Shown in pieces: positions 1 to 5,169 of a stretch of DNA of 10,308 nucleotides. The notes under the pieces are model-generated. The model did not search any database, had not been told where the DNA came from, and worked only from the letters and a program-made list of their open reading frames with translations. Where the stretch lies: assembly GCA_003489505.1 (NCBI GenBank), contig DNMA01000002.1, forward strand, positions 1 to 10,308. Reading direction: 5' to 3'. The position numbers and the translations under genes are program-made. This DNA comes from Legionellales bacterium. GTDB taxonomy: Bacteria; Pseudomonadota; Gammaproteobacteria; Legionellales; Legionellaceae. Each line of letters begins with the position of its first letter. Position 1 is the stretch's first letter.

Positions 1-40
1 ACTGGGCAGAAAAAATAGATATTTGTACATGATTAAAATT

Positions 41-80
41 AAAAAAAGTTGAATACCTATTAAGCTTGGCATTCAACTTT
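41..80 (-). terminator. Rho-independent terminator of the orphan minus-strand gene
   Basis: A perfect 10-bp inverted repeat (45-54 with 71-80, AAAGTTGAAT/ATTCAACTTT) encloses a 16-base loop. Read on the minus strand the stem runs directly into seven T (47-41), followed by more AT-rich sequence. It begins 40 bases after the stop codon of the minus-strand gene ending at 120. The stem is GC-poor, but its length, polarity and position fit an intrinsic terminator. On the plus strand no T tract follows the stem, so it should act in one direction only. Confidence 0.75.
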
Positions 81-119
81 AGAGAAATCAAGAAAAAAGT
101 GTGATAAGAGATTTAAACA

Positions 120-566
120 CTACCCTACTTGAAAACGATACCTATTATCAACTTCTGGGTCCTCAACATGATATTGAGCACGTTTTGTTTGAATCATCTC
201 ATTGGTAATTTCACTGCTGGGCGAGGGAAAACTCATAATATCAGTACGGACACCATCATTCCCATGACTAGACAAAACTAAGGATAAAATTGATAAAGCC
301 AGACTCTGATTCATTGCTGTAGAAATATTTGTACCTCTTGGTGAAACAGCTCTGCTGATGGTTAAAGTATCGTCTGCTTCATTAATCACATACTGAAGAC
401 GTTCAGTATGTGAATTGTCATACGTACCCCAAAGATAAGTGTTTTCTTCTATCATTGCGTTAACCTGTTCTCGGTTGACAATATCAAATACGATAGCTGG
501 GGCTTGACCATTTATTTCTGATCTGACTACATGGTTTAAAGCAATATCATGTTCTGTTAATAACAT
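120..566 (-). CDS. Hypothetical protein, 148 aa, orphan monocistronic gene
   Basis: I do not recognise the family. From the ATG at 566 the product is 148 residues. It looks soluble and cytosolic: no signal peptide, no membrane segment, no cysteine, many Asp/Glu/Asn/Ser, with an aliphatic stretch around residues 88-98 (LALSILSLVLS) that may be a buried helix. Start choice: the frame is open to a TTG at 668 and has an ATG at 602. However, an AGGAG sits 8 bases before the 566 ATG, and the best promoter has its -10 box on top of the 602 ATG, which would put transcription start near 594. The 566 start therefore fits best; a 160-residue product from 602 is the alternative. A terminator follows, so the gene appears to stand alone. 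It is divergent from rph. That it is a real gene is likely; its function is unknown. Confidence 0.65.
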   Translation of the reverse strand: MLLTEHDIALNHVVRSEINGQAPAIVFDIVNREQVNAMIEENTYLWGTYDNSHTERLQYVINEADDTLTISRAVSPRGTNISTAMNQSLALSILSLVLSSHGNDGVRTDIMSFPSPSSEITNEMIQTKRAQYHVEDPEVDNRYRFQVG

Positions 567-574
567 CTGGTGTG

Positions 575-579
575 CTCCT
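575..579 (-). promoter_or_regulatory. Ribosome binding site that decides the start of the 148-aa gene
   Basis: On the minus strand AGGAG (complement of CTCCT at 575-579) lies 8 bases before the ATG at 566. Neither the ATG at 602 nor the TTG at 668 has a comparable purine-rich site in front of it. This is the main reason for preferring the shorter reading frame. Confidence 0.6.
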
Positions 580-600
580 AAAGATTGAATCGACTCAAAC

Positions 601-629
601 ATGTTAACAGTTGTATAAATATTTGTCAA
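601..629 (-). promoter_or_regulatory. Sigma-70-type promoter of the 148-aa gene
   Basis: On the minus strand a consensus -35 box TTGACA (629-624) is followed after 17 bases by TAACAT (606-601), which matches four of six bases of the -10 consensus. Transcription would begin near 594, giving a leader of about 28 bases before the ATG at 566. The -10 box covers the first two bases of the ATG at 602, so that ATG would not be in the transcript. A TATACA lies inside the spacer, as it also does in the candidate promoter at 9991-10018. Confidence 0.55.
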
Positions 630-669
630 TATGTATTTTTTATTGGTTAATCGATTTTTTTGTATCAAT

Positions 670-718
670 AACTCATTGAGCCGCGGATGTATTCGCTAGC
701 TTTCATTGAGTTTTTTTT
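670..718 (+). terminator. Terminator-like hairpin in the rph leader
   Basis: AACTCA (670-675) pairs with TGAGTT (707-712). Inside, an imperfect continuation includes AGC/GCT, with a small GCGGA/TTCGC hairpin at the tip. The outer stem ends in a run of eight T (711-718), giving plus-strand terminator polarity. No plus-strand gene lies upstream in this window. It could end an unseen plus-strand transcript, insulate rph, or attenuate a longer rph leader. The stem contains mismatches and a bulge, so this is a moderate call. Confidence 0.4.
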
Positions 719-735
719 AGATAATAAACGATTAT

Positions 736-741
736 TATAAT
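736..741 (+). promoter_or_regulatory. Possible -10 box upstream of rph
   Basis: A perfect TATAAT hexamer lies 18 bases before the rph ATG. At the usual 17-base spacing the -35 position falls in the T run at 711-718 and shows no convincing TTGACA-like box. If used, the leader would be only about a dozen bases, beginning around the AAGGAAG ribosome binding site. In such an AT-rich region a chance match is possible. Confidence 0.3.
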
Positions 742-759
742 TTGTAAAAGGAAGCGATA

Positions 760-1473
760 ATGCGCCCAAGCCAAAGAGAAACCCATCAACTTCGTTCCAT
801 TGATATTCAAAGAAATTATACACCTTATGCAGAAGGCTCGGTATTGGTCTCTTTTGGTCAAACTAAAGTGTTGTGTACCGCAACAGTTAGTGATGGTGTT
901 CCACGTTTTTTAAAAGGTAAAAATCAAGGTTGGGTGACCGCTGAATACGGAATGTTACCCAGAGCGACTCATACTCGAACAGAACGCGAGTCAGCCAAAG
1001 GTAAACAAGGTGGCAGAACTTTAGAAATTCAGCGTTTAATCGGTCGTTCTTTACGCGCTTGTGTTGATTTAAAATATTTAGGTGACCACACTATTACCAT
1101 TGACTGCGATGTGATTCAAGCAGATGGGGGCACAAGAACTGCGGCAATTACTGGCGCATGTGTGGCTTTATATGATGCCATTCAATGGATGCATCAAAAT
1201 GAAAAAATTCGAAAAAAACCAAACTTTAGCTGGATTGCAGCGGTATCAGTAGGTATTTATCGTCAGCAAGTGGTTCTGGATTTAGATTATGCAGAAGATG
1301 TGGTTGCAGAAACTGATATGAATATCATCATGAATGAGCAGGGACGTTTTATTGAATTACAAGGTACTGCTGAAGATGGAAGTTTTGACCAAGAGCATCT
1401 GCTAGAGATGATAACGCTTGCTAAGGCAGGAATTACCGATTTAATTGCCAAACAAAAAGCGTCGATTGAATAA
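760..1473 (+). CDS. rph: Ribonuclease PH
   Basis: RNase PH is a hexameric, phosphate-dependent 3'-to-5' exoribonuclease that trims tRNA precursors and other structured RNA 3' ends, releasing nucleoside diphosphates. The 237 residues match the usual length (about 238) and align along the whole length with the E. coli enzyme. Visible motifs are the N-terminal MRP, RNYT (18-21), AEGSVLV (24-30), GVPRFLKG (46-53), AEYGMLPR (61-68), the phosphate-binding Arg86 in [11 protein letters not shown] at 124-126, and acidic residues Asp180 and Asp186 at the catalytic site. The C-terminal part carries the conserved EVQGTAEG-like segment (LQGTAEDG, 200-207). An AAGGAAG lies just upstream of the ATG. The stop overlaps the yggS start by one base (TAATG), so the two are probably translationally coupled. 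All key residues are present; it appears intact. Confidence 0.97.
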   Translation: MRPSQRETHQLRSIDIQRNYTPYAEGSVLVSFGQTKVLCTATVSDGVPRFLKGKNQGWVTAEYGMLPRATHTRTERESAKGKQGGRTLEIQRLIGRSLRACVDLKYLGDHTITIDCDVIQADGGTRTAAITGACVALYDAIQWMHQNEKIRKKPNFSWIAAVSVGIYRQQVVLDLDYAEDVVAETDMNIIMNEQGRFIELQGTAEDGSFDQEHLLEMITLAKAGITDLIAKQKASIE

Positions 1474-2126
1474 TGTCCTTAGAAAGTCAAATCCAAGCAC
1501 TGCAGCAGATACTGAATGATTCAGTGAGTTTGCTTGCAGTCAGTAAGACACAATCGATTGAAAACATACAGCAGGCTTATTTTGCAGGGATTCGTCATTT
1601 TGGTGAAAATTATTTAAATGAAGCCCAAGAAAAAATCTTGGCTTTAAAACATTTAGACTGCCAGTGGCATTACATCGGTTTAATTCAAACTAAAAAATGT
1701 AAAAAACTGGCAGAGCTTTTTGATTGGGTACAAACGGTATGTTCTGAAAGTATTGCCCAAGAATTGAATCGTTGTAATGAATTACTAGCGAAAAGACAAA
1801 ATATTTTAATTCAAGTGAAAGTCTTGCCTGATGAAAATAAAGCTGGCTGTAGTTTTTCCCAATGTTTAGAATTGATGGAAAAAATTAAGGATTTACCCCA
1901 TTTAAGACTTCGAGGGTTGATGTGTATTTTGCCCTTAGGTTTAGATGAGCAAGCGCAATACCATTCTTTTGCATCCTTAAAGAAGTTTTTTGATGAATGT
2001 AATGAAAGTCTGGATGAGCCGATGGATACATTATCGATGGGAATGAGTGATGATTATTTAGTAGCACTTCGAGCCGGTAGTAATATGATTCGTTTAGGTC
2101 GAGTAATTTTTGGAGAACGCCTTTGA
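1473..2126 (+). CDS. yggS: YggS/PLPBP family pyridoxal phosphate homeostasis protein
   Basis: This is a single-domain (alpha/beta)8-barrel protein with the fold of the N-terminal domain of alanine racemase. It binds pyridoxal 5'-phosphate and helps keep free PLP and linked amino-acid pools in balance; no catalytic activity is established for the family. The 217 residues are slightly shorter than the usual 225-235. The PLP-binding lysine is Lys25 in LLAVSKTQ. Further family motifs are FGENYLNEAQEK (43-54), WHYIGLIQTKK (65-75, where most members have HFIG.LQSNK), RGLMCI (147-152), SMGMSDDY (188-195) and RLGRVIFGER (207-216), the last two building the PLP phosphate site. No clear ribosome binding site precedes the ATG, consistent with coupling to rph through TAATG. 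It also overlaps proC by four bases; yggS-proC adjacency is common in Gammaproteobacteria. Confidence 0.95.
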   Translation: MSLESQIQALQQILNDSVSLLAVSKTQSIENIQQAYFAGIRHFGENYLNEAQEKILALKHLDCQWHYIGLIQTKKCKKLAELFDWVQTVCSESIAQELNRCNELLAKRQNILIQVKVLPDENKAGCSFSQCLELMEKIKDLPHLRLRGLMCILPLGLDEQAQYHSFASLKKFFDECNESLDEPMDTLSMGMSDDYLVALRAGSNMIRLGRVIFGERL

Positions 2127-2902
2127 ATATTCGCATGATTGGCTATGGTCGTTTGGCTAAAGCATTGGCCTCACAATGGGTAAAAACCCATCGCGTGATG
2201 GTATCGTCTCCCAGTCAGATTCATGCATGTTTAGAAAATGGCATTGAAACAAGAAATTGTAATTTGAAAGATTTAGAAGATGCCGATGTCATTATTTTAG
2301 CTGTTAAACCTGCAAAACTGACTGAGGTAATGATTGAATTATCAGCAGTTATTCCAAAAGATACCTTAATCATTTCTCTTGCAGCAGGAGTGACCTTAGC
2401 GCATCTTAAAAATATTTGCCCAACACATCTTCCTATCATTCGAGCGATGCCTAATATCAATGCGCAAGTTCAAGCTTCAGCAACTTTATTATTAAAAGAC
2501 AATCCGCTTAGTCAAAAACATATGCAAATCGTTGAAACGCTTTTTTTAAGTCTAGGGAGTATTGATTGGGCTTTAAATGATGATGCACTTGATATTGGAA
2601 CCATTTTAGCTGGGAGTGGTCCTGCTTATGTATTTTATTTGATGGAAGCTTTGCAGCAATCTGCTATGCATTTAGGCATGAGTGAGGATTTGGCCAAAAA
2701 ACTGATTGTGCAAACTTTTCTAGGTTCTGCAAAACTTGCACATGAAAAAGATATTTGTTTTCAAGATTTTATTGCACAAGTAGCATCTCCGCAGGGCACA
2801 ACGGCTGCAGCGCTTGAAGTGATGAAAAGCCAAGAGATTCCGAAATCTTTAGATAAGGCTATTCAAGCTGCCTGGCAAAGGATATTAAGCCTTAGGGCAT
2901 AG
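2123..2902 (+). CDS. proC: Pyrroline-5-carboxylate reductase
   Basis: ProC catalyses the last step of proline synthesis, NAD(P)H-dependent reduction of 1-pyrroline-5-carboxylate to L-proline in the cytosol. The 259 residues show an N-terminal Rossmann fold (MIGYGRLAKAL, 5-15, in place of the usual GxGNMA), AVKP (60-63), SLAAGV (85-90), IRAMPN (106-111) and the C-terminal dimerisation and active-site helices with AGSGPAY (163-169) and SPQGTT (222-227). The latter is normally SPGGTT; Gln at this substrate-loop position is unusual. Start: TTG at 2123 is 7 bases after GGAG (2112-2115) and supplies the whole first beta strand, whereas the ATG at 2135 is 19 bases away and would clip it, so TTG is preferred. 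It overlaps yggS by four bases. The yggT gene often found after proC is absent. The end overlaps a convergent small gene by 18 bases. Confidence 0.94.
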   Translation: MNIRMIGYGRLAKALASQWVKTHRVMVSSPSQIHACLENGIETRNCNLKDLEDADVIILAVKPAKLTEVMIELSAVIPKDTLIISLAAGVTLAHLKNICPTHLPIIRAMPNINAQVQASATLLLKDNPLSQKHMQIVETLFLSLGSIDWALNDDALDIGTILAGSGPAYVFYLMEALQQSAMHLGMSEDLAKKLIVQTFLGSAKLAHEKDICFQDFIAQVASPQGTTAAALEVMKSQEIPKSLDKAIQAAWQRILSLRA

Positions 2903-3151
2903 CCAATTCCAGAAACGTATACAAGTACATCCAACATCATCTTCTTCGTCAAAGTGATTATAATTATCATCTGGCGTGTTGGTATTTTGGTTTTCAACCA
3001 CTAAATCACTTAAATCTACACTATCGAGATCAAAACTTAAGTCTAATTCTTTTAGATCAGATGCTTTTTCATCGGGTTCTTTGGAGTCAAAAAAACCTGA
3101 AAAGGAGGGTTTTTTCTTTAGCGCTTCAATGATAGGGTTTTGGGTATTCAT
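2885..3151 (-). CDS. Hypothetical acidic small protein with Cys/Trp-rich C-terminus, 88 aa
   Basis: I do not recognise this protein. The first 25 residues are mildly basic and contain KKKPSFSGFF (13-22). Residues 26-70 are strongly acidic and low in complexity, with repeated Leu-Asp spacing (ELDLSFDLDSVDLSDL), probably disordered or forming an amphipathic binding segment. The last 16 residues switch to Cys and aromatic residues (CTCIRFWNWLCP, 74-85). There is no signal peptide. The ATG at 3151 lacks an obvious ribosome binding site, but a TGATACAAT extended -10 box lies about 30 bases upstream. The gene converges on proC and overlaps its last 18 bases. The unusual composition and own promoter argue for a real gene; the overlap and missing binding site argue against. 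An acidic patch near the C-terminus is also seen in some type IV effectors, but nothing here proves secretion. Confidence 0.5.
   Translation of the reverse strand: MNTQNPIIEALKKKPSFSGFFDSKEPDEKASDLKELDLSFDLDSVDLSDLVVENQNTNTPDDNYNHFDEEDDVGCTCIRFWNWLCPKA
3090..3115 (+). terminator. Possible weak terminator downstream of proC
   Basis: AAAAAACC (3090-3097) pairs perfectly with GGTTTTTT (3108-3115) around a 10-base loop, about 190 bases after the proC stop. It has terminator polarity on both strands. On the plus strand it could end the rph-yggS-proC transcript. On the minus strand it lies inside codons 13-21 of the small acidic protein gene. The stem has only two G-C pairs, and the A and T runs also encode Lys and Phe there, so it may have no regulatory role. 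Confidence 0.25.
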
Positions 3152-3180
3152 CGTTAAATTTGATTAATCAATAAGCTCTG

Positions 3181-3189
3181 ATTGTATCA
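3181..3189 (-). promoter_or_regulatory. Extended -10 promoter of the 88-aa gene
   Basis: On the minus strand TGATACAAT (3189-3181) matches an extended -10 element: TG, one base, then TACAAT. The start point would be near 3174 and the leader about 23 bases to the ATG at 3151. A TTGACT lies upstream but only 8 bases from the -10 box, too close to pair with it. Extended -10 promoters often manage without a good -35 box. Confidence 0.4.
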
Positions 3190-3356
3190 TAGAAAGTCAA
3201 TTTGTAACGAACTGTTCATCAAAAAGACCTGAACCATTTCTTTGGGGGGGATATTTTTTTCGAAGTAAGACGGTTGGATTATTTTTTTAATGAATCATCC
3301 ATTCTTCATATCATTTTCTATAGCTCTATCAAAAATAAATAAATTCAGAAATTGGG

Positions 3357-3385
3357 TTTAAAGTTTATGCAATTTAGGGTATCAT
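3357..3385 (+). promoter_or_regulatory. Candidate promoter of the yicC-gmk-rpoZ-spoT-ridA-uup operon
   Basis: TTTAAA (3357-3362, four of six to the -35 consensus) and TATCAT (3380-3385, five of six to the -10 consensus) are separated by 17 bases. The start point would be near 3392, giving a leader of about 22 bases with AGGT (3403-3406) 7 bases before the yicC ATG. The 3152-3413 region is the only sizeable gap upstream of this gene run, so its main promoter should be here. Confidence 0.45.
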
Positions 3386-3413
3386 TCAGTCTTTTATTTT
3401 TTAGGTAAACACC

Positions 3414-4280
3414 ATGCATAGCATGACGGCTTTTTCCCGAATTCAATCGTCTTTTGAGCCCTATGAACTGACGTGGGAAATCAAAACAGTCAATCATCGT
3501 TTTCTGGATATTTTTTTTCGTTTACCTGAATCGATGCGGTTTTTAGAGCCTCATTTACGTCAATTGATTTCACAAAAATTAAGTCGTGGAAGAGTTGAAG
3601 TGAGTTTACAATTAAAAGCTTTTCAATCGCAATCATTACCACGTCTGAATCAGCATCTTTTAAATGAACTGATTAATTTATCCACTGAAATTGCTGATAA
3701 ATATCAAATTCCAAATGATTTTGGCGTTCATTCTTGTTTAACTTGGCCTAATATTTGGGAAAATAATGATACGGGTTCTCAAGAAGTCTTAAAAGAAAAA
3801 TGTTTAGAGTCTTTTGATGCGGCTATCGATGAACTCTTGATGTTCAGAAATCAAGAAGGTCAAGCCATCGCTTTCTTGTTAAAAGAGCGAGTTGAGGGGA
3901 TTCAAAAGCATTTAAAATTAATTAAATCTGAATTAATCAACGAACCACAGCGATTACGTGATAAAATAAAATCTAAAATGGAACTTTTAGTTCCTGGTGT
4001 GGTCGACGAACAACGATTAGAGCAAGAGCTAGCTCTGTTATTGATGCGTTTAGATATCGCTGAAGAAATCGATAGATTAGAAACGCATCTGATTGAAATG
4101 AATAAGGCAATTGAAAACAAAGGGGCTATTGGCAGACGATTGGACTTTTTAATCCAGGAATTGCATAGAGAAACCAATACTATCAGTTCCAAAACAGATT
4201 CAAAATCAATTAGTTATCATAGCATTGAGATAAAAGTTTTAATTGAACAAATGCGTGAGCAAATTCAAAATGTCGAATGA
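3414..4280 (+). CDS. yicC: YicC family endoribonuclease
   Basis: YicC-family proteins are metal-dependent endoribonucleases; the E. coli member was implicated in small-RNA turnover. The 288 residues match the family length. The N-terminal domain opens with the signature SMTAFSR (3-9), followed by [12 protein letters not shown] (21-32), RLPE.MR.LE (36-45) and LSRGRVEV (56-63). A predicted helical middle leads to the conserved C-terminal domain with [14 protein letters not shown] (213-226), [21 protein letters not shown] (240-260) and the closing [18 protein letters not shown]. The motif around 250-260 differs slightly from the common NREANTIGSK (His, Thr and Ser substitutions). AGGT at 3403-3406 supports the start. 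It is the first gene of the run and overlaps gmk by 11 bases; yicC next to gmk is a frequent arrangement. Confidence 0.95.
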   Translation: MHSMTAFSRIQSSFEPYELTWEIKTVNHRFLDIFFRLPESMRFLEPHLRQLISQKLSRGRVEVSLQLKAFQSQSLPRLNQHLLNELINLSTEIADKYQIPNDFGVHSCLTWPNIWENNDTGSQEVLKEKCLESFDAAIDELLMFRNQEGQAIAFLLKERVEGIQKHLKLIKSELINEPQRLRDKIKSKMELLVPGVVDEQRLEQELALLLMRLDIAEEIDRLETHLIEMNKAIENKGAIGRRLDFLIQELHRETNTISSKTDSKSISYHSIEIKVLIEQMREQIQNVE

Positions 4281-4905
4281 AAAATTAAATACCGGTCAAT
4301 TGTTTATTGTTGCAGCCCCATCTGGTGGTGGTAAAACAAGTTTGGTTAATCGCTTAATTCAAAGCATGTCTTCCATTGAATTATCGATTTCTCATACCAC
4401 AAGACCCGTGCGTCCAAAAGAAAAGCATGGTAAAGATTATTTTTTTGTGGACACCGCTGAATTTGAATCGATGATTGCTCAAAATGATTTTATTGAGTAT
4501 GCCAAGGTGTTTGGAAATTTCTATGGCACATCCAAAAAACAAATTGAAGAACGTCTACATCAGGGGATTGATGTGGTCTTAGATATTGATTGGCAGGGCG
4601 CTCAACAAATTCGTCAAACCTATCCATCAGCAATTAGTATTTTTTTATTGCCCCCATCCTTGCAAGCTCTGCGTGAGCGTTTGGAAAATCGACAGCAAGA
4701 TAACCAAGATATTATTGAAAAGAGAATGCAGCAAGCCCAAACAGAACTTGAGCATTATCAAGAGTTTGGTTACCTGATTGTGAATGAAGAGTTTGATTTA
4801 GCATTATCTCAGTTGAAATCAATTGTTACTGCTGAACGTTTAAAAAAGAAGATACAAATGTTACGGCAACGTAAATTACTATCTTTCTTGCTAGCAAGTG
4901 GTTAA
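4270..4905 (+). CDS. gmk: Guanylate kinase
   Basis: Guanylate kinase transfers phosphate from ATP to GMP, giving GDP, and is essential for making GTP and hence (p)ppGpp. From the ATG at 4270 the product is 211 residues (E. coli about 207). The P-loop is APSGGGKTS (16-24). The GMP-binding region has SHTTRPVRP (41-49), GKDYFFV (54-60) and NFYGTS (83-88). The core strand is [13 protein letters not shown] (103-115), and the lid region is [15 protein letters not shown] (139-153). The frame is open upstream to a TTG at 4243, but that would add nine residues absent from the family, so 4270 was chosen. Its ribosome binding site is weak (GTGAG about 10 bases upstream), and the 11-base overlap with yicC suggests coupling. 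rpoZ follows after 35 bases. Confidence 0.96.
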   Translation: MSNEKLNTGQLFIVAAPSGGGKTSLVNRLIQSMSSIELSISHTTRPVRPKEKHGKDYFFVDTAEFESMIAQNDFIEYAKVFGNFYGTSKKQIEERLHQGIDVVLDIDWQGAQQIRQTYPSAISIFLLPPSLQALRERLENRQQDNQDIIEKRMQQAQTELEHYQEFGYLIVNEEFDLALSQLKSIVTAERLKKKIQMLRQRKLLSFLLASG

Positions 4906-4940
4906 AATATAAGTAATGTTTTTACATGAAGAGGTGAAAA

Positions 4941-5144
4941 ATGGCACGTGTAACTGTTGAAGATTGTTTAGAAAATGTAGAAAATCGTTTTGAGTTGGTA
5001 ATGGTCGCTGCAAAACGTGCTCGTGAATTAGCGGTTAGTGGTGTGGAACCCATGGTTGAATGGGAAAATGACAAACCTACCGTAGTTGCTTTACGTGAAG
5101 TTGCTGCAGGCTTTGTATCTGCTGATATTCTTGACCAAGACTAA
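4941..5144 (+). CDS. rpoZ: DNA-directed RNA polymerase subunit omega
   Basis: Omega chaperones the beta' subunit into RNA polymerase and, in E. coli, forms part of a ppGpp-binding site at the omega/beta' interface. The conserved core is fully visible: [30 protein letters not shown] with the NRF..V..AAKRAR signature (14-28), then [13 protein letters not shown] (42-54) and a short end, ADILDQD. At 67 residues it lacks the charged, Gln/Glu/Ala-rich tail that brings the E. coli protein to 91; short omegas of this kind are known in other bacteria, so it is probably complete. GAGGTG precedes the ATG at good spacing. Position between gmk and spoT is the classic gammaproteobacterial order and groups ppGpp synthesis with one of its targets. 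Confidence 0.96.
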   Translation: MARVTVEDCLENVENRFELVMVAAKRARELAVSGVEPMVEWENDKPTVVALREVAAGFVSADILDQD

Positions 5145-5164
5145 AATCGACTGTTAATTTAAAA

Positions 5165-5169
5165 AAGGA
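5165..5169 (+). promoter_or_regulatory. Ribosome binding site that conflicts with the spoT ATG
   Basis: AAGGA (5165-5169) ends on the first base of the ATG at 5169, leaving no spacing for that start. The in-frame TTG at 5175 is 5 bases away and the GTG at 5178 is 8 bases away. The site therefore suits GTG 5178 or TTG 5175 better, which would shorten SpoT by two or three residues with no effect on its domains. Confidence 0.4.

Noticed and set aside
567..668. N-terminal extension of the orphan minus-strand gene to TTG 668 or ATG 602
   Set aside because: The promoter -10 box overlaps the 602 ATG and only the 566 ATG has a ribosome binding site. 602 is kept as an alternative in the gene entry.
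673..710. Direct repeat TCATTGAG (673-680 and 703-710) as a possible regulator site
   Set aside because: Both copies lie within the arms of the terminator-like hairpin, which explains them better.
2976..3167. Plus-strand 63-codon frame antisense to the small acidic protein
   Set aside because: Ser/Lys/Phe-rich shadow of the opposite strand, with no binding site or recognisable motif.
3276..3300. Hairpin GGATTATT/AATCATCC in the gap upstream of yicC
   Set aside because: One mismatch and no T tract after it on either strand; probably a chance fold in AT-rich DNA.
4243..4269. Longer gmk start at TTG 4243
   Set aside because: It adds nine residues not present in guanylate kinases and extends the overlap inside yicC; ATG 4270 gives the family length.
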